From the NCBI GenBank assembly GCA_903939115.1, contig CAJAFV010000069.1, positions 1-64,000 of the forward strand: 64,000 bases of DNA, given 5' to 3'. This DNA is from an uncultured Geobacteraceae bacterium. GTDB taxonomy: Bacteria > Desulfobacterota > Desulfuromonadia > Geobacterales > Pseudopelobacteraceae. Every line of letters starts with the position of its first letter. The stretch's first letter is position 1. A program made the position numbers and the translations under genes. Below are positions 24,717-33,356 of this stretch, in pieces. The notes beneath the pieces were generated by a model. The model saw only the letters and a list, made by a program, of their open reading frames with translations. It was not told the origin of the DNA and did no database searches.

Positions 24717-26869
24717 CAGCGGTGCGGAAAGAAACGCCTGCCCGTAAAAAAAGGAGTCTGCGCCTCCGCTTGATTGTATCACTGCTCTCGCTGGGACTGC
24801 TGCCGCTGATCATCGTAATGGGCGCCCTGTACTTTGAGGTCAACGCTTATGTGACTGAGATAGAGCGGCTGCAACCGCTGTCACAGATACGTGACCAGTT
24901 TCTCTCGGCAGGTGTACAGGCCGCATTTTTTCTTGTGTTGCTCGGTGTCACGATTATCTTCCTGGCGTGGCGCATGGCCGACCAGTTTCTGCTCCCGATT
25001 TTGAAAATCAGGCGCGGCGCCGAAATCGTCGCCCGCATTAATCTCAGCCACCGGATTGAACTTAACAGCGGTGATGAGCTTGAAGATCTGGCTCTGGAGT
25101 TCAACCATATGGCCGAGAATCTCGGCAAAGCGTACGAGGAACTCGAAGAGAGGGTACGTGAAGCCACCATTACGGTACAGGAGGAACGCAATCGCCTCGC
25201 AACCGTTCTGCGCACCATGGTGGACGGTGTGGTTGTCGCCAACGAGGCGGCGGAGACGATCCTGATGAATCCACGGGCACGGATTATTCTCGATCTGGGG
25301 TATACCTCCGGCATCGGGAGCCCTCTCTCCCGCCTTTTCCCGAGTGATCGTCTTAATTTCCACCTCAAAAGAGTACGTAAAAGATGGGAGCAGGGGCGGG
25401 AAACGGTGGAGGAGGTACTCTTTCCTCTTCAAGATGAAAAACTTATCAAAGGCTCACTTTCGATTGTACCGGGGCCGAAAGGGGAGCGGGCCGGATACCT
25501 GTTGGTGTTTCAAAACCTGAACAGCGGCAAGCCTGAGGAGACCCTGCAGGAGATGCAACAACTCCTGCGCGGACCGATGGCCACATCCCGCTCACTGGTC
25601 GAAGCACTCCAGCGACATCCGGATATGCCGGCGGAAAAACAGACGGCGTTCCTGGCAGCGGTAGCAGAGGAGATGAACCGTTTGAGCACGCGGGTTACGG
25701 CAATTGATGACGCCGCCAATGCTGTCCAGAGTTCGCGCTGGCCCGCCATCGCATCGGACCCTCATGAGCTTCTTACTGAAGCGCTGCTTTTAGTCCCGGG
25801 GATTCCGGTGGATATTGAGGGCAACGGCAGCACTATTCCGCCGGTACTGGTTGAGCCGTTTTCATGGGTGGCGTCCCTCTGCTGCGTCCTTCAGTGGATC
25901 TCGCAGATGAAGCCGGGGCAGGCGTCAATCAGCGCGAGTCTGCACGTGGAGGATGGCACCGTTGTTACGACCTTTCGAGTCCGCCTCCCCTTCAATGGGA
26001 ATCCAATCGAACTGGAATCTCTGGAGATATCTCCTGCCGGCGAGCAAGCACTTTCCCTGGGAGAAACGGTACGAAGAAACCGCGGAGAGCTGTGGACCAG
26101 GACCTCCGGTGAATCCCTTGAAGTACGGCTTGCACTGTTGCAGGCCGGTGACGATTCCGACGGGGATCGGGCCGATGGGCTTTTGGATGGTGAACCGGAA
26201 TTTTACGATTTCGACCTGTTCCTGCCGCGACCGGTTATTGAACGGGTGGATCAACTCCAGGCGGATTTGAGCGATCTCGAATACGTTGTATTCGATACCG
26301 AGACCACCGGGCTGCGGATTTCCGAGGGGGACAAGGTCGTAAGCCTCAGCGGGGTTCGCATTCGTCGCGGACGCATTCAAAACGCCGAAATATTCCACAC
26401 CCTGGTCAACCCCGGCCGTTCGATTCCACCCGAATCGACCCTGTTTCATCATATTGAGGACTATATGGTGGCGGACGCTCCTTCCATCGTTCAGGTCTAC
26501 CGGCAATTTACAGAATTCGTCGGCGACTCGATCCTGGTCGCCCACAACGCCGCCTTCGACAAAAAGTGCCTGGAAATGGCAGCGGCCGAAGCGGGGCTTC
26601 CGATGATCGACAACCCGTTCCTTGACACGCTTTTCCTCTCATACGGTCTCCATGAGAGGACCGAAGGGCACGGCCTCGATGCCATGGCGGAACGGATGGG
26701 GATCACCATCGAGGGGCGCCATACTTCTCTGGGAGATGCCCGCGCTACCGCCCAGGCTTTTCTGGGTCTCATCACGCTGCTGCCGGGACGCGGGGTGCGA
26801 ACTCTCGCAGAGGCAAAAGCATTCTGCGACCGCCATCTACTGCTGCGCTGGCAGTCATCGCGGTTCTGA
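24713..26869 (+). CDS. Membrane HAMP-PAS pseudokinase fused to DEDDh 3'-5' exonuclease
   Basis: Protein of 718 residues. Two membrane segments (about 20-42 and 70-90) flank a short loop, then HAMP (about 90-145), coiled coil and a PAS-like region (about 165-270). Residues about 275-335 look like a kinase dimerisation domain, but the SHELRTP block is replaced by LLRGPMATSRS without His. Residues about 340-470 resemble a decayed ATPase domain with no N-box or GxGxG. Residues about 523-700 are a DnaQ-like exonuclease with all catalytic residues: Asp528, Glu530 (FDTETTG), Asp616 (HNAAFD), His670 and Asp675 (HTSLGD). The exonuclease would be at the cytoplasmic membrane face, controlled by the sensor part. 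Linked to its neighbours by an overlap and short gaps. Confidence 0.85.
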   Translation: MTAVRKETPARKKRSLRLRLIVSLLSLGLLPLIIVMGALYFEVNAYVTEIERLQPLSQIRDQFLSAGVQAAFFLVLLGVTIIFLAWRMADQFLLPILKIRRGAEIVARINLSHRIELNSGDELEDLALEFNHMAENLGKAYEELEERVREATITVQEERNRLATVLRTMVDGVVVANEAAETILMNPRARIILDLGYTSGIGSPLSRLFPSDRLNFHLKRVRKRWEQGRETVEEVLFPLQDEKLIKGSLSIVPGPKGERAGYLLVFQNLNSGKPEETLQEMQQLLRGPMATSRSLVEALQRHPDMPAEKQTAFLAAVAEEMNRLSTRVTAIDDAANAVQSSRWPAIASDPHELLTEALLLVPGIPVDIEGNGSTIPPVLVEPFSWVASLCCVLQWISQMKPGQASISASLHVEDGTVVTTFRVRLPFNGNPIELESLEISPAGEQALSLGETVRRNRGELWTRTSGESLEVRLALLQAGDDSDGDRADGLLDGEPEFYDFDLFLPRPVIERVDQLQADLSDLEYVVFDTETTGLRISEGDKVVSLSGVRIRRGRIQNAEIFHTLVNPGRSIPPESTLFHHIEDYMVADAPSIVQVYRQFTEFVGDSILVAHNAAFDKKCLEMAAAEAGLPMIDNPFLDTLFLSYGLHERTEGHGLDAMAERMGITIEGRHTSLGDARATAQAFLGLITLLPGRGVRTLAEAKAFCDRHLLLRWQSSRF

Positions 26870-26889
26870 TTTATGGAGGGCATCCAGGT

Positions 26890-27081
26890 ATGAATAAAAT
26901 ATCACGCCGACTCGCCGCCCTGTTTGTCATAGGAATAGCGGCCCTCTACCCTCCACTTCTGGGGGCGTTCAACCGTCCGGGCAGCTTTCTCGGAATTCCG
27001 ATTCTGCCCCTTTATCTGTTCACGGCGTGGGGATCTCTGGTAGTGGTCGCCTGGATATTGAACAGGAGGGATGAACAGTGA
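26890..27081 (+). CDS. Small two-segment membrane protein, symporter-associated
   Basis: Protein of 63 residues with two hydrophobic segments (about 8-27 and 36-58) and a charged end. GGAGGG precedes the ATG. Its TGA overlaps the GTG start of the SSF-kinase gene, so the two are translationally coupled. Small two-helix proteins accompany many sodium:solute symporters (for example the DUF3311 and DUF4212 families). I place it in that functional class by position and shape only, not by a clear sequence match. Confidence 0.75.
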   Translation: MNKISRRLAALFVIGIAALYPPLLGAFNRPGSFLGIPILPLYLFTAWGSLVVVAWILNRRDEQ

Positions 27082-30000
27082 GTGAAACTTTCTGGGTTGC
27101 CCTCCTCGGGGTTGCATACCTCCTCGTTTTGTTCGCGATCGCCTATGCCACCGACAGGTCGAGGGAGAGCGGTCGCAGCCTGGTTGACAATCCATGGGTG
27201 TACAGTGTGTCTCTGGCCGTCTACTGCACATCCTGGACGTTTTACGGCAGCGTAGGGCAGGCGGCATCCACCGGGCTCGGATTTCTGCCGATCTACCTTG
27301 GTCCCACACTGATATTCCTCCTCGGACCGTCACTGCTCAAGCGGCTCGTCTCCTTCTGCCGGACGGAAGGGGTAACAAGCCTGCCGGACCTGCTTGAGGT
27401 TCTGTACGGAAAGGGGTGGGCCCTTGGTGCTCTGGCCACCACAGTGATGGTGGTCGGAATTACCCCGTATATCGGGCTCCAGCTTAAAGCGATCGGCTAC
27501 ACCTTCGACCTGATCACCGAAAGAAGCGCAGGCTCCGGGATGCTTGGCGATGCCTCGTTCTGGGCCGCCCTGGCTCTCTCTATCTTTGCCGGACTTTTCG
27601 GGGCACGAAGCCTCGTCGCCTCCGAACGGCACGAAGGGATGGTCGCAGCGATCGTCTTCGAGAGCGCCGTCAAGCTGGGAGTGTTTCTGGTCATTGGCCT
27701 CTACATTACCTTCGGAATCGGTGGCGGCCTCCCGCACATTTTTGAAAAGGCGGCAGCAGATCCCAATCTGGCGCGGTTGTTTCTGCTTGGGGAAGGTTCG
27801 GGGGTAGCGATGCCGACCTGGGTTTCGCTCAGCACCCTCTCTGCATCAGCGGTAATCCTGCTCCCCCGTCAGTTCCATATGCTGGTGGTCGAGAATGTCG
27901 AACCGCGTCACCTGCGCACGGCTTCCTGGGCATTTCCGGCCTTCCTGCTTCTAATCAATGTCCTCGTGCTTCCCGTAGCTCTGGTCGGGCGTCTCTATGG
28001 GGGCGACCTGCTCCCTGACTTCTACATGATTTCTCTCCCGCTGACGCGAGGGCATCACAGTCTGGCGTTTTTCGCCTTTCTGGGCGGTTTTTCCGCCGCA
28101 ACAAGCATGGTTATCGTCGAGGCGGTCGCCCTGGCAACCATGATCCTCCACCATCCGGGGGTAGCAGTCCTGGGAGGTTTTTTCCCCGGATTCCGCAACC
28201 TGGGTAACCGCGATGTCTCTGTTCACCTTCTCAGCATCAAGAGGGCCGTTATATTCGGCATCGTGCTTCTCGGATACGCCTTCAACCGGTTGATCGGCGA
28301 TTCGCACACTCTTGTTGCAACCGGGTTGTTGTCATTCTCCGCCATGTTCCAGTTTGTCCCCGCAGTTCTTTTCGGTTTCTGCTGGAAGGGGAGGACCAGA
28401 ACCGGAGCCATCGCCGGCCTTGTCGCAGGGTTTGGCATCTGGATTTACACACTGCTGCTCCCCAGCTTTGTCGATTCAGGATGGATGAGCGAAGCCTTTC
28501 TGACTCAAGGCCCCTGGGGGATTGAACTGCTAAAGCCGAGAGCCCTTTTTGGCATGCGGGGATTTGATACCTGGACGCACGCCCTGATCTGGAGCCTGGT
28601 GTTCAACACGGGAGCCTACTTCTTTTTCAGCCTCCTGACAGCGCAACATCCTGCAGGAGGGAGCCAGCGCTCCGAACTGCCGGCGGCATGGGCTACCAGA
28701 GCGGAGCTGGAAGGACTCCTGGCACGATTTGTCGGCATCAAAATGGCCCATGACGTACTGGGGACACTCCCGGAACGCTCCTCCCCCCAGCTGCTTCTGG
28801 AGGCGACCGAACGCTGCCTGGCCAGCGCCCTCGGGACACCGTCAGCACATATGATCATAAATAGCACCTTTGCCTGGCCACGCGAACACGCGGTGGAGAT
28901 TCTCGATGTCTTTGGCGGGGTGTCACAAACACTGGTGGAGAGCCGGGATGCCCTGGAACGACGGCTTCGCGAGTTGATGGTGCTGCATGAAGCCTCACAC
29001 GCCCTTTCTCAAAGCCTGGATATCGATACCCTTCTGCAGCAGGTTCTTCTGCTGATCAAGCAGGAATTCGGATTCGAGCACCTCGGGGTGCGGCTCCTTG
29101 ACGAGGATGGGTTTTTGCGAATCCGCAGCCATGTGGGACTCAGTGACGAATACATTCTGGCATCCGCGATGCCCCCGTCACGGGAGACCTACTTCGGCAG
29201 TTGTTTCCTCGACGCCCGGCCTGTTGTGGTGGGGGATACCCGTGAAACAGACAAGCCGCTGCTCCTCTCCAGGCTGGTCAAGGACGTGCCGATAACAGCG
29301 CTTATTCATGCACCGATGATCTACGAAGGGCGTGTTATCGGGGTACTCACCGCCTATACCTCCCGTGGTCCGATGCATTTCACCGATGAGTTTATCGAGC
29401 TGTTTGCAGCCCTGGCTAACCAGCTCGCAATGGCGGCAACCAATGCACGGCTTTACGGGGAAGTTCAGGCCTACAGCCATGCTATGGAGGAAAAGGTGGC
29501 ACGCCGCACCGTTGAGCTGGAAAAGGTCAATGCCCGCCTGTTGGAACTGGACCGTCTCAAAAGCGATTTCCTCTCCACGGTCAGTCATGAGCTGCGAACA
29601 CCGCTCACCTCGATCCGCTCCTTCTCCGAAATTCTGCTGCGCTACGATGTGGACGATGCGGAAAAACGGAGAAAGTTTGTCAGCATCATCCATGATGAAG
29701 CGGGGCGACTCACCCGCATGATCAACGACCTGCTCGATCTTTCACGGATCGAAGCCGGACGGCTGGAGTTATCCCCCCTGGAACTGGCGCTGGAACCGGT
29801 TTTTGCCCGGGCCGTCGACACAGCGCAACCGCTCTGCGCCGAAAAGGGGATCAGCGTATTCAGCAACGTCGAAGCCTCTCTTCCCCCGGTTTTTGCTGAT
29901 GCGGATCGTCTTCACCAAGTATTGACTAATCTCCTTGCCAACTCGGTTAAATTCTCACCGGAGGGGGGAGTTATCAAGCTCAGCGGGATAAAAAAAGAAG

Positions 30001-30266
30001 GGTTCGCTCTGATCAGTGTCGAGGACGCCGGGCCGGGCATCCCTCCGGACAGACTGGAACAGATCTTCGAGCGCTTTCACCAGGTGCGGGATCCGCAGAA
30101 ATCACATCCGCTCGGCACCGGCCTTGGTCTGGCAATTTCGCGGGAGATCGTCGATAAAATGGGGGGAGATATCTGGGTCGAAAGCAAATTTGGAGAGGGT
30201 GCGATATTCTACTTCACGGTGCCGCTCTTCAACGGCATTCAAACAATAACGGATGTCCATACATAG
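27078..30266 (+). CDS. Sodium:solute symporter-type sensor histidine kinase (SSF-STAC-GAF-HisKA-HATPase)
   Basis: Protein of 1062 residues. Residues 1 to about 520 form an SSF transporter domain with about 13 membrane segments. A STAC-like linker follows near 540-610 (TRAELEGLLARFVG), then a GAF domain (about 640-790, DIDTLLQQVLLLIKQEFGFEHLGVRLL) and a HisKA domain with phosphoacceptor His837 in SHELRTPL. The ATPase domain has NLLANSVKFSPEGG, DAGPGIPP and GTGLGLAI. The layout is that of CbrA/CrbS-type kinases, which couple a transporter to phosphorelay; CrbS controls acetate use in other proteobacteria. The GTG start overlaps the upstream stop. The likely receiver is the protein at 24345-24716. 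Confidence 0.92.
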   Translation: MSETFWVALLGVAYLLVLFAIAYATDRSRESGRSLVDNPWVYSVSLAVYCTSWTFYGSVGQAASTGLGFLPIYLGPTLIFLLGPSLLKRLVSFCRTEGVTSLPDLLEVLYGKGWALGALATTVMVVGITPYIGLQLKAIGYTFDLITERSAGSGMLGDASFWAALALSIFAGLFGARSLVASERHEGMVAAIVFESAVKLGVFLVIGLYITFGIGGGLPHIFEKAAADPNLARLFLLGEGSGVAMPTWVSLSTLSASAVILLPRQFHMLVVENVEPRHLRTASWAFPAFLLLINVLVLPVALVGRLYGGDLLPDFYMISLPLTRGHHSLAFFAFLGGFSAATSMVIVEAVALATMILHHPGVAVLGGFFPGFRNLGNRDVSVHLLSIKRAVIFGIVLLGYAFNRLIGDSHTLVATGLLSFSAMFQFVPAVLFGFCWKGRTRTGAIAGLVAGFGIWIYTLLLPSFVDSGWMSEAFLTQGPWGIELLKPRALFGMRGFDTWTHALIWSLVFNTGAYFFFSLLTAQHPAGGSQRSELPAAWATRAELEGLLARFVGIKMAHDVLGTLPERSSPQLLLEATERCLASALGTPSAHMIINSTFAWPREHAVEILDVFGGVSQTLVESRDALERRLRELMVLHEASHALSQSLDIDTLLQQVLLLIKQEFGFEHLGVRLLDEDGFLRIRSHVGLSDEYILASAMPPSRETYFGSCFLDARPVVVGDTRETDKPLLLSRLVKDVPITALIHAPMIYEGRVIGVLTAYTSRGPMHFTDEFIELFAALANQLAMAATNARLYGEVQAYSHAMEEKVARRTVELEKVNARLLELDRLKSDFLSTVSHELRTPLTSIRSFSEILLRYDVDDAEKRRKFVSIIHDEAGRLTRMINDLLDLSRIEAGRLELSPLELALEPVFARAVDTAQPLCAEKGISVFSNVEASLPPVFADADRLHQVLTNLLANSVKFSPEGGVIKLSGIKKEGFALISVEDAGPGIPPDRLEQIFERFHQVRDPQKSHPLGTGLGLAISREIVDKMGGDIWVESKFGEGAIFYFTVPLFNGIQTITDVHT

Positions 30267-30278
30267 TGGAACACGGAT

Positions 30279-31352
30279 ATGCCAGACAGGGAAATCAACA
30301 GCAATAATCAGTTCTATCTCTACCAGGAGATTGTTGCCGCCCGCTCCATAGAGGCGCTGAGAACAATCGGCGAGCGGATGCTCGATGCAGCGGATGGTGC
30401 CATCCGTTCAAACATCGGCACAAAAAAAATTGTTCAGCTTATCTCCCGATTCAACGACGCCATAACGCTGCGCCTGATAACGATATTGGCGGACACCGAA
30501 GGCGTATGCCTTCCCGAAGGGGGCACCTTCCTCGTTCTCGGCAGCGAAGGGCGCGGAGAACAGACCCTCCGCACAGATCAGGACAACGCCATCGTCTACA
30601 GTGACGATCTTTCGCCCGGAGAACTTCGTGCCGTCGAGCGTTTCGCCACCCGGCTCGTTGATGCGCTGGAAGAGATCGGCGTCCCCCGATGCCCCGGCAA
30701 CATAATGGCCAGCAATCCCTCGTGGTGCCACAGCAGCAGCGAATGGATGACCCTTCTCACCCGGTGGATCACTGTTCCCACCCCGGAACACATCCTTAAC
30801 TTCGGCATGTTTCAGGACCTGCGGCCGCTGTACGGTGACGCAGCCCCGGTTCTGAGGCTGCGCGACCATATTACCTCCGAAGTGAAACAGTACGGTCTCT
30901 TCTTCCCCAACATGGCATGCCATGTCGTCCGCTTCCAGCCGCCGCTTACGATCTTCGGACGTCTGCGGGTTGAGCAGGATGGAACGCATAAGGGGCTGGT
31001 CAGCCTGAAGAAAGCAGGTATTTTTGCCATCACCACCGGGGCCAGCCTTCTGGCCCTTGAGTTTGGCATAATCGGAGGTGACACCTGGAAAAAACTTGAC
31101 CTTCTCGGGGAAGTCGGTTTCATTTCCAGCGGCGACCTCGAAACCATCGTAACAGCATTCACCTTCCTTGTTCAGCTCCGACTGCAGCTGCAGTTGCGGG
31201 AGTTGTCGAGCGGCAGCAAACCGACACATTATATCGACCCGCGGCTCTTAACCGAAAAAGAACAGGAACAATTCCGCCAGGCACTCAAGGGTGTCAACGT
31301 CTTCCTCTGGATATTCCGCAATCACTACCAGCTTGATTACATCTCCATGTGA
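30279..31352 (+). CDS. DUF294-type nucleotidyltransferase, short form
   Basis: Protein of 357 residues. The nucleotidyltransferase core LGSEGRGEQTLRTDQDN (GSEGR at 88-92, Asp100, Asp102) matches the DUF294/GlnD-like superfamily and keeps the metal-binding acidic residues. The C-terminal half (GRLRVEQDGTHKGLVSLKKAG, LVQLRLQLQL) is the associated helical DUF294 C domain. Typical full-length homologues have N-terminal cyclic-nucleotide and CBS domains and exceed 600 residues; here both are absent and only a short helix (residues 10-60) precedes the core. It starts 12 bases after the SSF-kinase and is the last gene of the cluster. Target protein unknown. Confidence 0.85.
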   Translation: MPDREINSNNQFYLYQEIVAARSIEALRTIGERMLDAADGAIRSNIGTKKIVQLISRFNDAITLRLITILADTEGVCLPEGGTFLVLGSEGRGEQTLRTDQDNAIVYSDDLSPGELRAVERFATRLVDALEEIGVPRCPGNIMASNPSWCHSSSEWMTLLTRWITVPTPEHILNFGMFQDLRPLYGDAAPVLRLRDHITSEVKQYGLFFPNMACHVVRFQPPLTIFGRLRVEQDGTHKGLVSLKKAGIFAITTGASLLALEFGIIGGDTWKKLDLLGEVGFISSGDLETIVTAFTFLVQLRLQLQLRELSSGSKPTHYIDPRLLTEKEQEQFRQALKGVNVFLWIFRNHYQLDYISM

Positions 31353-31370
31353 GCACGCCGATCAAAGGCG

Positions 31371-31583
31371 TTAACTCACCCATTCAAAACGCGGCACTTC
31401 ACATCCGTCAACGACTACGTTCTCCAGAAACATGCCAAGCGGGCGCACCCAGAGCGAATGATCGCCGTAGAGCTTACGGTAGACCACCATCTCCTCTTCG
31501 GTCTCACTGTGCCGGGCGACCTCGATTACTTCGTAAAAATTCCCCTTGTAATGCCGATAGCGGCCGGGGATAATTGTTGTCAT
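31371..31583 (-). CDS. DUF1653 family protein
   Basis: Protein of 70 residues with the compact DUF1653 pattern (PGRYRHYKGNFYEVIEVARHSETEEEMVVYRKLYG..LWVRPLGMFLENV). Function is unknown. GGAG eight bases upstream supports the ATG at 31583; two further in-frame ATGs upstream lack a ribosome site. It converges with the nucleotidyltransferase gene, 18 bases apart. Confidence 0.88.
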   Translation of the reverse strand: MTTIIPGRYRHYKGNFYEVIEVARHSETEEEMVVYRKLYGDHSLWVRPLGMFLENVVVDGCEVPRFEWVS

Positions 31584-31659
31584 AGCATGCTCCATAAAAA
31601 TCAAACGCCCCTGTCAGCTCGGCTGAAGGGACGTTTGAGGTACATATCACCAGCAAGGA

Positions 31660-31881
31660 TCAAACTCCGACGACTTCCGTGACACCCGGAATTTGTGCCT
31701 TCATGGCACGTTCGATACCCATTTTAAGAGTCATGGTGGACATAGGGCAGCTGCCGCAGGCGCCTTTCAGGCGTACCTTTACGACACCGTCTTCAGTAAC
31801 TTCAACCAGTTCTACATCGCCGCCATCAGCCTGCAGACCGGGTCGTACCTGTTCAAGAACTTTCAGGACTTCTTCTCTCAT
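31660..31881 (-). CDS. NifU C-terminal domain Fe-S scaffold protein
   Basis: Protein of 73 residues made only of the NifU C-terminal/Nfu domain ([45 protein letters not shown]). The CxxC motif GACGSC that carries the transferred [4Fe-4S] cluster is present. It supplies clusters to apo-proteins in the cytoplasm. AGGAGA lies 7 bases before the ATG. It follows the aspartate lyase gene on the same strand. Confidence 0.95.
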   Translation of the reverse strand: MREEVLKVLEQVRPGLQADGGDVELVEVTEDGVVKVRLKGACGSCPMSTMTLKMGIERAMKAQIPGVTEVVGV

Positions 31882-31940
31882 CTGTTAATCTCCTTTGTGT
31901 GTGGTGGTGCTCAGTGAAATTAATTTTTAATCGGAACATG

Positions 31941-33338
31941 TTACTGCTTCGGCAGCCCCGGCTCAGTCAGATGTTCCGGCTGCATGATGGTATCTAGTTC
32001 CTCAATAGCCATCAACTTCTGCTCCAGTACAATTTCCCGGATACTTTTGCCGCTGACAAGCGATTCTTTGGCAATGGCAGCTGAAGCATTGTAACCGATG
32101 TATGGAGCCAGCACCGTCACCAACCCGAGTGATTCCTCCAGATAACGGCGACAGCGCTCTTCATTAACAGTGATCCCTGTTATACAGGATTCGGTGAATT
32201 TCTGCACGCAATTCTTGAGTATTTCCATTGAAAACGTCAGATTCCAGGATATAAGCGGCATCATGACATTCAGCTCCAGCTGGCCCGCCTGTGCCGCCAG
32301 CAGCACAGCCTGATCGCACCCCATCACCTGGAAACAGACCATGTTAGTCATCTCGGCCATAGAGGGGTTGATTTTCCCCGGCATGATCGATGAGCCGGGC
32401 TGTATTGCGGGGAGGGTGATTTCGTCCAGCCCGGTTCGGGGGCCGGAAGCCAGAAGGCGCAGATCGTTGGCAATACGCCCCAGATTGACCGCCGTGCGGC
32501 GCAGAGTGGACGAAAGCGCCAGAAAGGGGTCCATGTTCTGCATCGCTTCAAACAGATCCTCACTCGCGACCAGCGGGAAACCGGTAGCGACCGTCAATTC
32601 GGCGATCATCGCCGTGATATAGGCCGGTTCGGCATTCAGACCGGTTCCGACAGCGGTGCCGCCGATTCCGAGCTCCAGCAGGTCCGGGATACACGACTCA
32701 AGCCCCTCCCGGTTTTTACGGATAGCGGCGGCATACGCGCCGAACTCCTGCCCCATCCGGATCGGCACAGCATCCTGCAGATGGGTTCGCCCCGACTTGA
32801 GGATATGGTCAAACTCCCGGGCTTTGGCGGTTAGAGCCCGCTCCAGCCCTTCGAGCTGCTCCAGCAGCGGGTCGAGCATTTCCAGTGACGCCAGACGGAT
32901 TGCGGTCGGAATAACATCGTTGGTTGATTGGGCCATGTTGACGTGGTCATTGGGGTGTAGAACAGAGAAGTCGCCCCGCTTCCGCCCCAGCAACTCAAGA
33001 GCGCGGTTGGCGAGCACTTCGTTGGCGTTCATGTTGTGCGACGTTCCGGCACCCGCCTGGAACGGATCGACCACGAACTGGTCCGCCAGTTCTCCCGCCA
33101 GCAGTTCGTCGGCAGCGGCCACAATGGCGGCACCGATATCTGAGGGGAGTCTGCCGGTGCTCATATTGGCTTTTGCCGCACACTTTTTGATGGTCACAGT
33201 CGCCCAGACGAAGGCCGGGTGCGGCTTCAGCCCGGAAATTGGAAAATTGTGCAGAGCCCGCGCGGTCTGAGCGCCGTAATAGGCGTTCGCCGGAACCGCC
33301 ATTTCCCCCATGGAATCTTTTTCAATGCGTGTGGCCAT
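31941..33338 (-). CDS. aspA: Aspartate ammonia-lyase
   Basis: Fumarase/aspartase superfamily enzyme of 465 residues converting aspartate to fumarate and ammonia. AspA-like segments include VPANAYYGAQTARA, QAGAGTSHNMNANEVLANRALELLG, HPNDHVNMAQSTND, GRTHLQDAVP and the signature GSSIMPGKINP with the catalytic Ser. GPRTGLDEITLP and the C-terminal IGYNASAAIAKESLVSGKSIREIVLEQ also follow AspA more than FumC. Class II fumarase is the alternative, at lower likelihood. It would feed aspartate into the TCA cycle or fumarate respiration. Confidence 0.85.
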   Translation of the reverse strand: MATRIEKDSMGEMAVPANAYYGAQTARALHNFPISGLKPHPAFVWATVTIKKCAAKANMSTGRLPSDIGAAIVAAADELLAGELADQFVVDPFQAGAGTSHNMNANEVLANRALELLGRKRGDFSVLHPNDHVNMAQSTNDVIPTAIRLASLEMLDPLLEQLEGLERALTAKAREFDHILKSGRTHLQDAVPIRMGQEFGAYAAAIRKNREGLESCIPDLLELGIGGTAVGTGLNAEPAYITAMIAELTVATGFPLVASEDLFEAMQNMDPFLALSSTLRRTAVNLGRIANDLRLLASGPRTGLDEITLPAIQPGSSIMPGKINPSMAEMTNMVCFQVMGCDQAVLLAAQAGQLELNVMMPLISWNLTFSMEILKNCVQKFTESCITGITVNEERCRRYLEESLGLVTVLAPYIGYNASAAIAKESLVSGKSIREIVLEQKLMAIEELDTIMQPEHLTEPGLPKQ

Positions 33339-33356
33339 GATGGTTTCTCCCCTTTA

